Origin: Chara braunii
Lineage: Eukaryota > Streptophyta > Charophyceae > Charales > Characeae
NCBI GenBank assembly: GCA_003427395.1
Contig: BFEA01000372.1
Span: 857,959 to 898,399 of the forward strand
Length of the DNA stretch: 40,441 bases
Direction of reading: 5' to 3'
Shown here: positions 1 to 8,610 of the stretch, piece by piece
Layout of the letters: the number at the start of each line of letters is the position of its first letter
Position numbering within the stretch: the stretch's first letter is position 1
The notes under the pieces: model-generated
Told to the model about the DNA's origin: nothing
Database searches by the model: none
Seen by the model: the letters and a program-made list of their open reading frames with translations, nothing else
Translations under genes and position numbers: made by a program

Positions 1-95
<95 letters not shown>

Positions 96-105
96 AAGAG
101 AGCGT
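1..105. repeat. (AG)n microsatellite
   Basis: Nearly pure AG dinucleotide repeat at the window edge with a few interruptions. The same motif recurs at about 18973, 28205, 30367 and 37826, so (GA)n tracts are a genome-wide habit here and not a local feature. Confidence 0.97.
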
Positions 106-124
106 GGACCTACCTCTAACTAGC

Positions 125-900
125 CGCACTGCGGTGGTCCGCGGGCCAGAAGGGTATCCGAGGTCTGTGCAGTGAATTCGGTTTCAGGGCCTCGCACTGT
201 CGGACCCATACGTTACGAAGAGTCTGGGTAAAAAGTTTTTTTGAATCTTTTCTTCTTGGAAAGGGGGTATCCTGGGTCTGAGCAGTGAGCTTGGTTTCGG
301 ACCTTGCCAGGTCGAACCCACACGAAAAGTCAGAGTAACCAGTTCTTTTTTTTGAACGGAGTCCGCTCTTCTTGGGAAAGGGGTATCCAGGTTCAAATCG
401 GTGAGTTCGGTTTCGGGGCCTCACACTGTCGGACCCCTACGTTACGAAAAGTCCGATTTGAATGGAGCCTGTTCTTCTTGCGAAGAAGGTATCTTGGGTC
501 CGAGCGGTGAGCTTGGTTTCGGGCCTTGCACGGTCAAACCAACACGAAAAGTCTGAGTAACGAGTTTTTCCTTTTGAATGGAGTCTTCTCTTCTTGGGAA
601 AGGGGTATCCGGGTACTGATCGGTGAGTTCGGTTTCGGGGCCTCGCACTGTCAGACCCCTACGTTACGAAAAGTCCGAGCAAACAAGTTTCTTTTTTCTA
701 AATGGAGCCTGTTCTTCTTGCGAAGGAGGTATCAGGGGTCTGAGCAGTGAGTTTGGTTTCGGGGCATCGCGTTGTCGAACCCTCCCGTTACGAGAAGACT
801 GTGCGACCAGTCCTGTTTGAGTTTTGTGAGGTGAGACCTGCCTGCGGGAATGGTGCTCGCATCTGGACAAGGGGTCTCAGGGCCTGAGTAGTAAGGTTTG
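125..900. repeat. Tandem satellite, about 112-bp unit with alternating subtypes
   Basis: The anchor GGTTTCRG recurs near 181, 293, 408, 518, 632 and 753, with a degenerate copy near 895, so the spacing is about 110-121 bp. Units alternate. Those at 408 and 632 share TCGGTTTCGGGGCCTC followed by CCCCTACGTTACGAAAAGTC. Those at 293 and 518 share GAGCTTGGTTTCGG followed by AACCMACACGAAAAGTC. This gives a higher-order period of about 224 bp. Short ORFs on both strands here are products of the repeat and not genes. Confidence 0.85.
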
Positions 901-2093
901 TTTCAGGCACTCCCGTGGTTGGATCGGTCGGTTTCTAAGAGTCTACGTAACCTGCCGCTCTCGAGTTCTGAGGAGTCTGACCCGTCTGCTAGAAGAGTGC
1001 TCAGGAGGCCTACCATCTGGGCAAAGGCCGCCAGTCATGGGGCGTGTCTTGATAGGACCGCGCGGCTGGTCTTCGGGCTGGTAGCCTCGAGAGAGGTGTA
1101 GTCGGAAGCTGCCTGCCCACAGTCAGTCCCGGCGAAACCGGGGGTTGGAAAGGATCTCTTAAAAACCGAGGGAGGCACCTAGAATTCCGCCTCGAGTATT
1201 GAAGAGGGAAACAACGGACAATGTGGCGCCGTTGCCGAGGACGGGCTTTCTCCCACGGTCGCGGCCGGCTCGAGACCTGCGGTTGAAGGAGAACCGACGT
1301 GACAGGTAGTGGTGGGGCTTTCTTCGGAGTTTTCGACATCAAGGTTTCGGTTTTTTCGGCATCGAGTTTCTTATCGGTATCGACACTTCCTTTCTCAGGT
1401 TCGCCTTCTTGGGGTTTTTTCTTTGGCCCCGACCTTCTTCGGGCCTACGCATCGATTCGCGACGACTTTTTCCTTGGCAGCATTTGGTTTCTTGAGCAGC
1501 ATCAGGGTGAGGGTACTGTTGGGGGCCTTGTGGGAAGTGGGTGCTGGGCTTGTTTGGGTGCAAGGGACTTGGGGTGTCGGGAACTCTCAGTTTTGCAAGT
1601 CCGCTCCGGCCCCGCTTGCGACTTCGGCCCTTGCTGCTCCAAATGATTCAGGTCAGTCTTTGTTGGGGAATGTGACGTTTTTTTTAGTGTGTTTATTTCT
1701 AAAATCCACCAACTAAGAGGGCGGAACAGTTTTGCTTGTAGGGGTTTGGATGAGGGTGAAAAACAACCAAAGGGGGGGAAGAAGAGCCGTGAGGGAAAAT
1801 AGGGTGATAGGGTCCACACACGGGGGCGAGAGAGTGGACGCAAGGGGGAGAGAGGAAAGGGGAGCTCGAGAGGGTCCGAGAGCGTTATCAATTTGGGATC
1901 TTAGGGGGTCGCCAAATATCCTCGACCCTCACGGGTTGTGGACGGCACCCACACGGGGTATACCTTCCGCGCAGGAAAGGGTTTCGCGGGAAGGGTTTTC
2001 GGTTCTCGACCCTCGCGGGGTGTGGACGGGACCCGCTCGAGACACGCCTCCCACGAGGGAGCGGAGTTCTCAAGCGGGGGTCGTTCGTGATTT
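901..2093. other. Non-coding, GC-rich; includes a 30-bp direct repeat
   Basis: No ORF here has family resemblance. The segment 1921-1950 is repeated with few changes at 2005-2034 (CTCGACCCTCRCGGG followed by TGTGGACGGSACCC). The stretch probably contains flanking DNA and possibly the upstream part of the left LTR, but I could not align it with the 3' end of the element. Confidence 0.4.
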
Positions 2094-2111
2094 GGGGGTG
2101 CGAAGAGTGGT

Positions 2112-2295
2112 GTGGGCGCGCAGGTTTAAGGCGCACGTGTTTCATTCCTTATTGTTGATTATGAAACCGGCGCGGGCGCCGGTCTGTTTATTTTCTTATC
2201 TTTAATTTTTTATTTTGGTTATTCTTGATTAAACTAGGATTTAGAGGATATTTTTCGTTGATTTGGTACGTTTGACCGAGACGCACGCGCGGAAA
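2112..2295 (+). repeat. Left LTR-like segment of the retroelement
   Basis: Collinear similarity with 16631-16790. Shared stretches in order are GTGGGYGCGCAG, a TTAAGGCGC block, TTGTTGATTATG versus TTGTTGATGATTATAG, GCCGGTCT, a T-rich run, CTAGGATT, GATATTTTTC and GTTTGACSGAGAC. Further weak similarity continues towards 2740-2890 (versus 16955-17055). The copies flank gag-pol in the same orientation, as LTRs do. Divergence is high, so the insertion is old or one copy belongs to a related element. The exact TG...CA ends were not found. Confidence 0.6.
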
Positions 2296-3070
2296 GCGAC
2301 CTCGAGGACGACGTCGACAGTGGAGATGCGATGCGATAAGGTCGGTGCGCGGAATGGCGCGTGGGGCAGTTACGACGTGGTTTGGGTAAGCCGGCGCAGA
2401 CGCTGGGGAGCCGGGCGCAGGGTTATAGGCGGAGGAGAGGCCCGGGACATCTTTCCCTCGGACCGGAGTGTTGAGGCGCACCTCGTCATGTGGGGTACCG
2501 CGCGCACCAGCGGCAAGCTCGTCATGTGGGCTTAGCCTTATCGGTTACTATGGCATTGGACTGTTGTCGTGGAAGTGCAGGGATCGAGGCCGGTGGGCGA
2601 CGATGCAGGAGCAACGGAGCGGCGAAGAGCTGAGGGGTTGAGGGTCCCGCGGAACTATCCCCCTTAGTTTTGTTGGGGGAGTCCGACCGCGGGGCCGCCC
2701 CGCAGGACTGGGGGAGCTTTGGCAAGGCGGTGGCCTGTTTCGCTTCGGCGGTGTCTTTTTGTTTCCTTTCTTGAGGTTCGTTTTAATCCTACTATTGTTT
2801 TGTTTTTTTCCGTCTTATTATCTTATTTGGAGAAAGCGGGGCTAGGTGCCGCGTTATGGGGCCGACCGCTTGGGCCGCTGGCCTGCTCGAACTGGCGCAC
2901 CATGGACTGTTGGAATACAGGCCCACGATCGGGCCTCGATCGTAGGACTTCGGCAGGTAGTGGGCTGTGGCTGTTTGAACCCAGCCACGATAAGGGTCAG
3001 GCCTGCACGTGGCGGGGTAAGGAAGGAGGCAGGATAGTTCGGTGTCGTCGCCACTGTCGGGATAAGCATT

Positions 3071-3370
3071 TCGGCTGGTCCACCTCTGCGATTGCAACTG
3101 ATTAGCTTTAGTACTGTGGAATGGTAGCTCGACGGGGATACGCCCACCGAAGGGAGGTGACAGCTCCCGTAAGGTGGAGGTAAGTCGTGCCTCGCGTAGG
3201 CCCTATCCTGCCGTAGGGGCTCGCGAGAGGTATGGCTAGCGCACTCGGCCAGAGCGGCTTGCGGAAGCTCCATGTATATTCACGACGAGGATTAAGATCC
3301 AACTCCTGCGTGACGCGGCCGGGAGGGTCCCGCGTTGCCCTTGTGCGGTGCCGGACCGATGTGCTCGACA
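3071..3370 (+). repeat. Retroelement leader repeat, copy 1
   Basis: About 300 bp nearly identical to 23375-23671, from YTGGTCCACCTCT to the first codons of ORF1. It contains an inverted pair (CGACGGGGATACGCCC and AGGGAGGTGACAGCTCCCG) that could fold, and a perfect 5' splice-site consensus GAG|GTAAGT at 3177-3185, conserved in the second copy. Its position directly ahead of ORF1 and its second genomic copy make it the likely 5' untranslated leader of this element family. Confidence 0.75.
3180..3185 (+). promoter_or_regulatory. Candidate 5' splice donor in leader
   Basis: GAG|GTAAGT matches the eukaryotic donor consensus exactly and is conserved in the second leader copy at 23481-23489. It could allow spliced subgenomic RNAs reaching downstream ORFs. 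Another GAG|GTAAGT lies inside gag near 10122. No acceptor has been proven. Confidence 0.3.
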
Positions 3371-3712
3371 GCGGTCCGGAAAGGGATTAGTGTAAGTAGT
3401 AACAGTGGGTTCGACGTGTGGTGTTATACCTTTCGTCTGTGGACAGGAGACTTCGACGTCTCCATCTATGTAGAAGAGGGGCGAGACCGGGGGGAGAATT
3501 TCCTCTGTGGATGGGAGACGGCGGTCGACAACTCTCGTGCGGCTAGAGGTGAGCTGCGAGGGTACGGATTCAGTTACTTCTACTCTTTAGGGTACCGTAC
3601 TTATCCTAGGGGCGGCCGGATTGCGCCGGTGATTCCGGACGCTTATCTCGACGGATCGGACGGGTGGAGAATATTGGTCGCAATCATAGCGGAGATAGTG
3701 GGGCGCCTATGA
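3359..3712 (+). CDS. Accessory ORF1, family A (unrecognised)
   Basis: A 117-aa protein. I take the ATG at 3359 because the family alignment begins there; an earlier non-ATG start is possible. From about residue 20 it reads GFDVWCY...LWTGDFD, then IYVEEG, a GW-ETAV segment, YFYSLGYRT, an APVIPDAYLDGSDGWR motif and a hydrophobic helix to the C-terminus. The same blocks occur in the same order in the next two ORFs, so this is the first of a tandem triplicate. It is aromatic-rich, with no signal peptide or membrane helix. Its TGA overlaps the ATG of ORF2 (ATGA). I know no family with these motifs and assign no function. Confidence 0.6.
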   Translation: MCSTAVRKGISVSSNSGFDVWCYTFRLWTGDFDVSIYVEEGRDRGENFLCGWETAVDNSRAARGELRGYGFSYFYSLGYRTYPRGGRIAPVIPDAYLDGSDGWRILVAIIAEIVGRL

Positions 3713-4056
3713 GCTTAGGGTTTTTGGAGTTTAGCGTGGGAAGCCATGGGGGTGTAGAGGTATGGTGCTACAACTTTTACCTGTGGACCGGGGATTTCGA
3801 TATAGCACTTTACGTAGAAGAAGGAATCGACCAAGGGGAAACCTCCCTAAATAGTTGGGAAGAAGCGGTTGGCCATGCTCAGCTAGAGAGGGAGCTTTTA
3901 GGGGGCTACGGGATCAGATATTTCTATTCACTGGGGTGCCGAACTTTCCGACGAGGAGAACAACTCGCCCCGGTAATACCCGAGGCATATCTGGATGGGT
4001 TGGACGGGTGGAGAGTATTGGTGGCGTTCGTAGAGGAGGTAGTGGAGAATCTATGA
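3709..4056 (+). CDS. Accessory ORF2, family A (unrecognised)
   Basis: A 115-aa protein starting MSLGFLEF at an ATG that overlaps the ORF1 stop (ATGA). It carries the family A blocks: GVEVWCYNFYLWTGDFDIALYVEEG (given here as a region near residues 17-41), SWEEAVGHAQLERELL, YFYSLGCRTFRRGE and PVIPEAYLDGLDGWRVL, ending in an acidic/hydrophobic helix. Similarity to ORF1 and ORF3 is clear over the whole length, with substitutions mostly conservative. That suggests the copies diverged under protein-level constraint. Function unknown. Confidence 0.7.
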   Translation: MSLGFLEFSVGSHGGVEVWCYNFYLWTGDFDIALYVEEGIDQGETSLNSWEEAVGHAQLERELLGGYGIRYFYSLGCRTFRRGEQLAPVIPEAYLDGLDGWRVLVAFVEEVVENL

Positions 4057-4427
4057 GCCTAGGAGTTTTAGAATTTGAGTCGGCGGGCATTAGCGTGGGT
4101 GATTGTGGGGGAGTAGACGTGTGGTGTTATAAGTTCTTCTTGTGGACCGGTGATTGGGACACCGCCCTCTATGTAGAAGTGGGGACGGATTTAGGAGAAG
4201 GCTTTCTCAGTAGTTGGGAGGAGGCTGTTGGCCTCGCACAGCTAAAAAAGGAACTTCTGGTGGCCTACGAGACTCGGTATTTCTATACACTAGGTTACCG
4301 TACCTTTCGACGAGGAGAGCGACCCGCCCCGATCATACCGGAGGCCTATCTCGACGGGTCAGACGGGTGGAAGGTATTGGTGGGAGTCATTAAGAAGGTA
4401 GTGCAAAGTCGGGAGGGGCATGGTTAG
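4053..4427 (+). CDS. Accessory ORF3, family A (unrecognised)
   Basis: A 124-aa protein starting MSLGVLEFE at an ATG overlapping the ORF2 stop (ATGA), the same junction as between ORF1 and ORF2. Blocks are GGVDVWCYKFFLWTGDWD, ALYVEVG, SSWEEAVGLAQLKKELL, YFYTLGYRTFRRGE and PIIPEAYLDGSDGWKVL. The last residues (QSREGHG) are an extension absent from ORF1 and ORF2. It overlaps ORF4 by 8 nt. As the last member of the triplicate, its C-terminus differs where the array joins the next family. Function unknown. Confidence 0.7.
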   Translation: MSLGVLEFESAGISVGDCGGVDVWCYKFFLWTGDWDTALYVEVGTDLGEGFLSSWEEAVGLAQLKKELLVAYETRYFYTLGYRTFRRGERPAPIIPEAYLDGSDGWKVLVGVIKKVVQSREGHG

Positions 4428-5163
4428 GATTGTAGAAGCACGAGAAGACGACAGTGTAAAAATCGAGAAGGCTGACCCTCTCAAAGAACGAGAATATTTT
4501 AGTGTCCCCTTGGATCATCGTACAGAGAGGTACCTAGTAGGGCGTGAGAGAGGGGTGGAACTTGAAAAGGGAGTCTTTCCGTGGGCACGGTTCGCCATAG
4601 GCATTTGGAAAGGAGATCAGTGGACCAGGAATAGACCTAGGAGCGGGGGGAAGGCCCGGCGAGCGACAGTTCGTGTCGACGGCACGGTCTATCTAAGTCG
4701 GGAGGCGTGGGTTGAGTACGTCACCCACTGGGCCTTAGGTTGGTATCGGGCGGACCATTGGGAGTTACGCGCGGGGCCTATCCTGAGGCGGATCTTCAAG
4801 GAGGTGCCCCTTCAGCATAGCCTGCCGTTTCGCTTGCGGGTGACTTGCGCTTGGGATGACGAATACCCTCGCGCCGCGGGTTGCGTCCAGGCTATATTCC
4901 CTTCTTACGTCTTCAGGAGGGTGTGTGGAGAGGGGGGTGCGTACAAGAAAGTCGTGAGGTCTATAAGGCGGGAGAGAAGGAGGGGTCTGTCCTTTCGTTC
5001 GCTCCATTGGTTCTACTCCTATTGTGTGGACAACCCTGTACCATATGGAGTTAGGGCCGACCGGATCCGAGAGAGAATATCCCTAGAGTCCGAGCGGGAC
5101 CGCGAGGGCGGGAGAGACTACCGTTACCAAAGTGTATTCGGAGTCCGCCAAAAGGTAGGTTAG
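4420..5163 (+). CDS. Accessory ORF4, family B prototype (unrecognised)
   Basis: A 247-aa basic protein (MVRIVEARED...) and the only uninterrupted full-length member of family B. The N-terminal half (about 60-115) has GGKARRATVRVDGTVYLSREAW, matching RGKAFVRL...VFLSKEDL in ORF7 and AEIFLSHDD in ORF11. The C-terminal half (about 160-235) has a hydrophobic P-S-YVFRRV segment, a basic stretch, then SLHWFYSYCVDNPVPYG and an arginine-rich helix, matching ORF5, ORF6 and ORF8. Recurrent W, C and YVF/WVY positions suggest a folded domain. No catalytic motif is recognised. It ends in TAG, 5 nt before the ATG of ORF5. Confidence 0.7.
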   Translation: MVRIVEAREDDSVKIEKADPLKEREYFSVPLDHRTERYLVGRERGVELEKGVFPWARFAIGIWKGDQWTRNRPRSGGKARRATVRVDGTVYLSREAWVEYVTHWALGWYRADHWELRAGPILRRIFKEVPLQHSLPFRLRVTCAWDDEYPRAAGCVQAIFPSYVFRRVCGEGGAYKKVVRSIRRERRRGLSFRSLHWFYSYCVDNPVPYGVRADRIRERISLESERDREGGRDYRYQSVFGVRQKVG

Positions 5164-5168
5164 AATGA

Positions 5169-5832
5169 ATGGTTCCATTTGACCGGAGCGTCGGTGGATT
5201 TGTCGAGTCCCCTCTAGACGAGCGAGGGGTGTGTAGCTTAGTGCCAAGCAACGGAGGAATCCCCGATTGGAGAAGATTAGAGGGGGGGGGGGATTGATGC
5301 AAGAGGGAATTTCCTGTGGGTAGAATCGGAAGAGGCGAAAGGGAGAACGGTTGAGGTGCATCTCAAGGTCACCTCGATAATCTTCGTCAAGCCAGGTGCT
5401 TGGTCGAAGGTTATAGTATCCCTGGTCTTGGGCCAAGGGGGTGGGATGGACTTATTAATCGGAGAGGCTAGAAAAATCAGAAGCAGGTGGATAGATAGGG
5501 TCCGGAAGGAGTTTGGGTTTGTGGCAATAGAGGCGGAAAGGTTCGCTAGGGCAGGCGAACTCCCAAGGGCGAGTTACCCCGTGACAGTGTGGGTCCCGGA
5601 CTTTGTGTTCTCAAGTGAGAACGAGGGAAGAGTGGTGAAACTCCTAGAAAGAGGAAGGAGTTTAGGATTACTTTTTGGGGCCCTGTGGATACTATACACA
5701 CATTGTATCGATCACGGAATCCCGCCGCCAGGGAAACTCTGGGAAATTCTTAGGAGATTAAGGTCCCTGGAAAAAACCGTTACCCTCTCACCGGAGAGAT
5801 ACCGCGAATGGGTTTTCAAACGGCACCGATAG
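5169..5832 (+). pseudogene. Accessory ORF5, family B, frameshifted at a G11 run
   Basis: It starts at the ATG 5 nt after the ORF4 stop (MVPFDRSVGGFVESPL) and reads to a run of 11 G at 5282-5292, beyond which the frame must change by one base to continue as GIDARGNFLWVESEE and then to the TAG at 5830. The total of 664 nt is 3n+1, so one extra G explains the break. The C-terminal part has YPVTVWVPDFVFSSE, then LFGALWILYTHCIDHGIPP and an LRSLE helix, the family B signature. The extra G may be mutation, assembly error or a slippage site. Function unknown. Confidence 0.65.
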
Positions 5833-6328
5833 ATGATGAGATTCGTGCTCTGCGAAAACGGAGTAGTAGAAGCTATAGAAGCCGGTGACGCGGGGAAAGT
5901 CTTGATCCCAGGGGACCCTCGTGTGATGCCCTACTGGATGAGCGTTGAGAAAGGAGGAGTCATCCGTGAAGGCGCCTACGTGTGGGTTCGAGCTCGCAGG
6001 CTTGCCTGGAAAGAAGGAGTGCAAAGAGGAGGTCCGCCTGACCTCGGTCGGAGTGCTCCATGTGGACCTGCCCCAATTCCTGACACGCTCATTCTTACGT
6101 GACCCGGAAGAGAAAGTGGTGGTTGTACCCCGAGCCGCTCAGGAATCCGGAGTACGGACGAGAGGACTGTTCTGGCTCTACACATGGTGTGTGGACGCTG
6201 GGGTTCCCCCTAGGGGAGAGCTACCCCCTATATTCGAGAGGTTGAGAGAGTTTGAGGGGATCCGAACTCACGTCGCTGACGTCCCGTACGACCGTCTCTT
6301 CGGGGAAGCGCAGTTAACTAACCGGTGA
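5833..6328 (+). pseudogene. Accessory ORF6, family B, one frameshift
   Basis: The ATG abuts the ORF5 stop (TAG|ATG). Frame 1 gives MMRFVLCENGVVEAIEAGDAG to about 5990, then frame 2 continues EEVRLTSVGVLHVDLPQFLTRSF and the family signature GLFWLYTWCVDAGVPPRGELPPI, ending in TGA at 6328. The length of 496 nt is 3n+1, which fits a single one-base insertion near 5990-6030. About 165 codons, so shorter than ORF4 and missing most of its N-terminal block. Function unknown. Confidence 0.6.
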
Positions 6329-6342
6329 GGATACGAAGCTCG

Positions 6343-7065
6343 ATGATAAGAGGGGTTCCCGGGACTCTTTGGGCCTCGATAGAGCCTGTGAGAGGGGAAG
6401 GGGAGGTTGTCCACGTCTCGGTACCCAAAGAGAGTCAAAGAAACCCGACGAGGGTCATTCAAAGGGAAGTAGCCGGGATCCGTCGAGGGAAAGCATTCGT
6501 TCGGTTGACAGTAAGCACCGGAGAGGGGTTGGTGATCGGAGAGACCAGGGTGTTCCTTTCTAAGGAGGACCTCTTGGAGGTAGTCCGCAGCTTGAAGGCG
6601 CACAGGCGACGCAAGACCGTCTAGAGAGGCTTGTGGAAGAGGCAAGTCCTCGAGAGGAGTACCATAGAATCTACCGAGTGACCTACGCGGGTTGGGAAGA
6701 AGTACCTCTATTTTTCGACAGTGACCCCGTCGGAGTCCCTCGTTTCATCCTTGAGCGAGTTTATCCCTCGGAAGCGGTCAGGAAGGCGGTGGAACGTAGG
6801 ATCTCGATCCTGAACCAATTTCGGTTCACAAACTCGAACCTGCATTCCATATTAACGTGGTGCCTTCTAAGTCCATACGAGGACAATTGGTTGTCGCTAG
6901 AGGGTCTGGGCTACGCCTTTGAGGGTTGGGGCCAACACGAAGGTGTCGACCATCACCTGGAGGTACTTGGGAAAGATCTGTGAGGCGGGGTTAGAAGGAT
7001 TAGACCCCTCGGATCTCATACGGATAGCTATAGCGTGCCGACGAAGGAACTTGAGGCATGAGTGA
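6343..7065 (+). pseudogene. Accessory ORF7/8, family B, two compensating frameshifts
   Basis: The first segment (6343-6624) reads MIRGVPGTLWASIEP ... GKAFVRLTVSTGEG ... VFLSKEDLLEVVRSL and matches the N-terminal half of ORF4. The second, in another frame (about 6600-6950), reads YRVTYAGW...VPRFILERVYPSEAVRKAVERR...LHSILTWCL and matches the C-terminal half. The last segment returns to the first frame with ICEAGLEGLDPSDLIRIAIA, like CSQEGIRSVSDLEIANLALA in ORF11. The full span is 723 nt (3n), so a loss near 6600-6625 is compensated by a gain near 6935-6970. I therefore treat two apparent ORFs as one broken gene of about 240 codons. A GTG at 6325 overlapping the ORF6 stop is an alternative start. 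Confidence 0.55.
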
Positions 7066-7258
7066 GTCCGACACCGGTGAACTGGTGGGTCTAGAAAGGG
7101 TTAGAACGGAGTTATATAGAATATTGACCCTTTGTTGGGAAGAGGAAAGGAGGGCAAGATCAGGGTCCTTACGAAAGATCAAGTTATTAGAGACTGCCAC
7201 GATAAAGATATTTGACGATTTAAAAGAGGAACTACTCTCCGGGGGAGGAGAGGCATGA
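7058..7258 (+). CDS. Accessory ORF9, small helical protein (unrecognised)
   Basis: A 66-aa charged protein, MSESDTGELVGLERVRTELY..., predicted by eye to be mostly helical (leucines spaced with Glu/Arg). It overlaps the end of ORF7/8 by 8 nt, and its own TGA overlaps the ATG of ORF10 (GCATGAG), the same ATGA junction as between ORF1, 2 and 3. It is intact. No homology is recognised. Its position between family B genes suggests it is part of the same translation unit. Confidence 0.5.
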   Translation: MSESDTGELVGLERVRTELYRILTLCWEEERRARSGSLRKIKLLETATIKIFDDLKEELLSGGGEA

Positions 7259-7731
7259 GAGCTACCTACACCTCAAACTCGATAATTTGGGAGTTGGATA
7301 CAAAGGACAACGGCCCCGAGGTCGAGGTAGAAGGAGGAGCGGAAGTTGGCCCAGGCCTTGGAGAGGACCAAGTGGCTCGAGCGGAGAAGAATTTCCTCGT
7401 CGAAGTCCGGCGACTGGCCTTCAGGAAAAAGAGGTCCTGAACCACCTTAGCTAGGTTTTCAATCTTTATTAGGGAGGCGAGAGGAGTACGGTTCTCTAGA
7501 ACTTGGAGGGAACCTTTGTCGGAAGTCGAGAGAAGGTTTGAGGAAGACTCTAGGTGGCTTGGAAACCCACTGGAAGCCCGGGTGCACCTAGTGGAGGCGC
7601 GTTTCACGGATAGGACGGGGGAGTACGAGCAAGCCTTGCGTCGGTCGGCACTCGATCAAGGCGAGGGTTCTCGAGGGAGGTGTGAGGATTTGCTAGTCGA
7701 AGCGGCGGAGAGGTTAGCTCGAGTGAGGTGA
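7255..7731 (+). pseudogene. Accessory ORF10, interrupted by one in-frame TGA
   Basis: The ATG overlaps the ORF9 stop. The frame reads MRATYTSNSIIWELD ... FRKKRS, meets TGA at 7438-7440, and continues in the same frame as TTLARFSIFIREARG ... RRFEEDSRWLGN ... EDLLVEAAERLARVR to TGA at 7729. The 477 nt span is a multiple of three, and the second part begins without an ATG. Charged and helix-rich. One nonsense mutation (possibly CGA to TGA), or readthrough, explains it. Function unknown. Confidence 0.5.
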
Positions 7732-7739
7732 ACCAGCCA

Positions 7740-8600
7740 ATGATTAGATACGATAGGGGGAACCCTGTCGGGACCTTGGAGAGAGCTTGGAAGTCAGGGT
7801 CCAGGTATGGAGTGACCCTCCCCAAGGTTGAGGAAGAAGGGGAGATTATTACAGAGTTCTTCGAAATCTACGAGCACGAAACGCTAGTGTGTTTCGCGAT
7901 AGTTTCGTGAAAGGGTGCCCACACGCGAAGGGCAGAGATCTTCTTGTCTCACGACGATAGACAGTTATTTGCCACTGAGTTAGCGGAAGGAAAGGATCCG
8001 CTGGGTATCGCAGAAAGAACTCGAGGTCGACTTAGAAGGTTGAGAGGGGGAATAGAGGGAAGGCGTGAAATAGAGAAGGTTAAGTACCGAGGACGATTAG
8101 AAATTTCGCGAGCAGTCCACGGCCGGACCTGCGAAGTCCCTGCCTGGGTCTACCGCTTGCTCTACCCCGACGACGCCACAGTAAGGAAAGTTCAAATTAG
8201 GGGACAGATCATCGAGAAATTCCCCCTAAGAGAAGAAAAGGGGCACGCGCTGTTTGCCCTGTGTTGGGAGTCCCTGGAGCTTACAGACTTTGAGTGGTGG
8301 GCTCTGGTCGGCGATTTTATCAAGCCCCTATTCTCGGGACAGGCCGGAGAAGTGGATAGAGGCCTTATTAGGCGGTGCTCGCAGGAAGGGATTAGGAGTG
8401 TCTCAGATCTAGAAATTGCCAACCTTGCGCTAGCAGCTTACGAAGAGAGGAAAGTGCCAGACTCTTGGTGGACGGTGACTAGTGAGGAATCCGAAGGAGA
8501 TAGTAGTGAGGCACAAGGATCGAGTGAAGCAGAAAGAGGCTCGGAAGAGAGTGGCGGGGCAGAAGGCCGAGGAAGTGACTCTAGTGGAGAGAGCGACTAA
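7740..8600 (+). pseudogene. Accessory ORF11, family B with acidic Ser/Glu tail, one in-frame TGA
   Basis: It starts MIRYDRGNPVGTLERAW 8 nt after ORF10 and has an in-frame TGA at 7908-7910, then KGAHTRRAEIFLSHDD (the FLS-x-x-D block of family B). A basic linker follows, then VPAWVYRLLYPDDATVRKV and ALFALCWESL, which match VPRFILERVYP and LTWCL in ORF8, and then QEGIRSVSDLEIANLALA. The last 45 residues are low complexity, rich in Ser, Glu and Gly, and absent from the other members. 861 nt, 3n. An unusual C-terminal acidic extension on the family B core. Function unknown. Confidence 0.6.
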
Positions 8601-8610
8601 GAGTTGTTGC

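Noticed and set aside
3335-3358. Earlier start of ORF1 at a TTG
   Set aside because: Family alignment and the shared leader end at the ATG at 3359.
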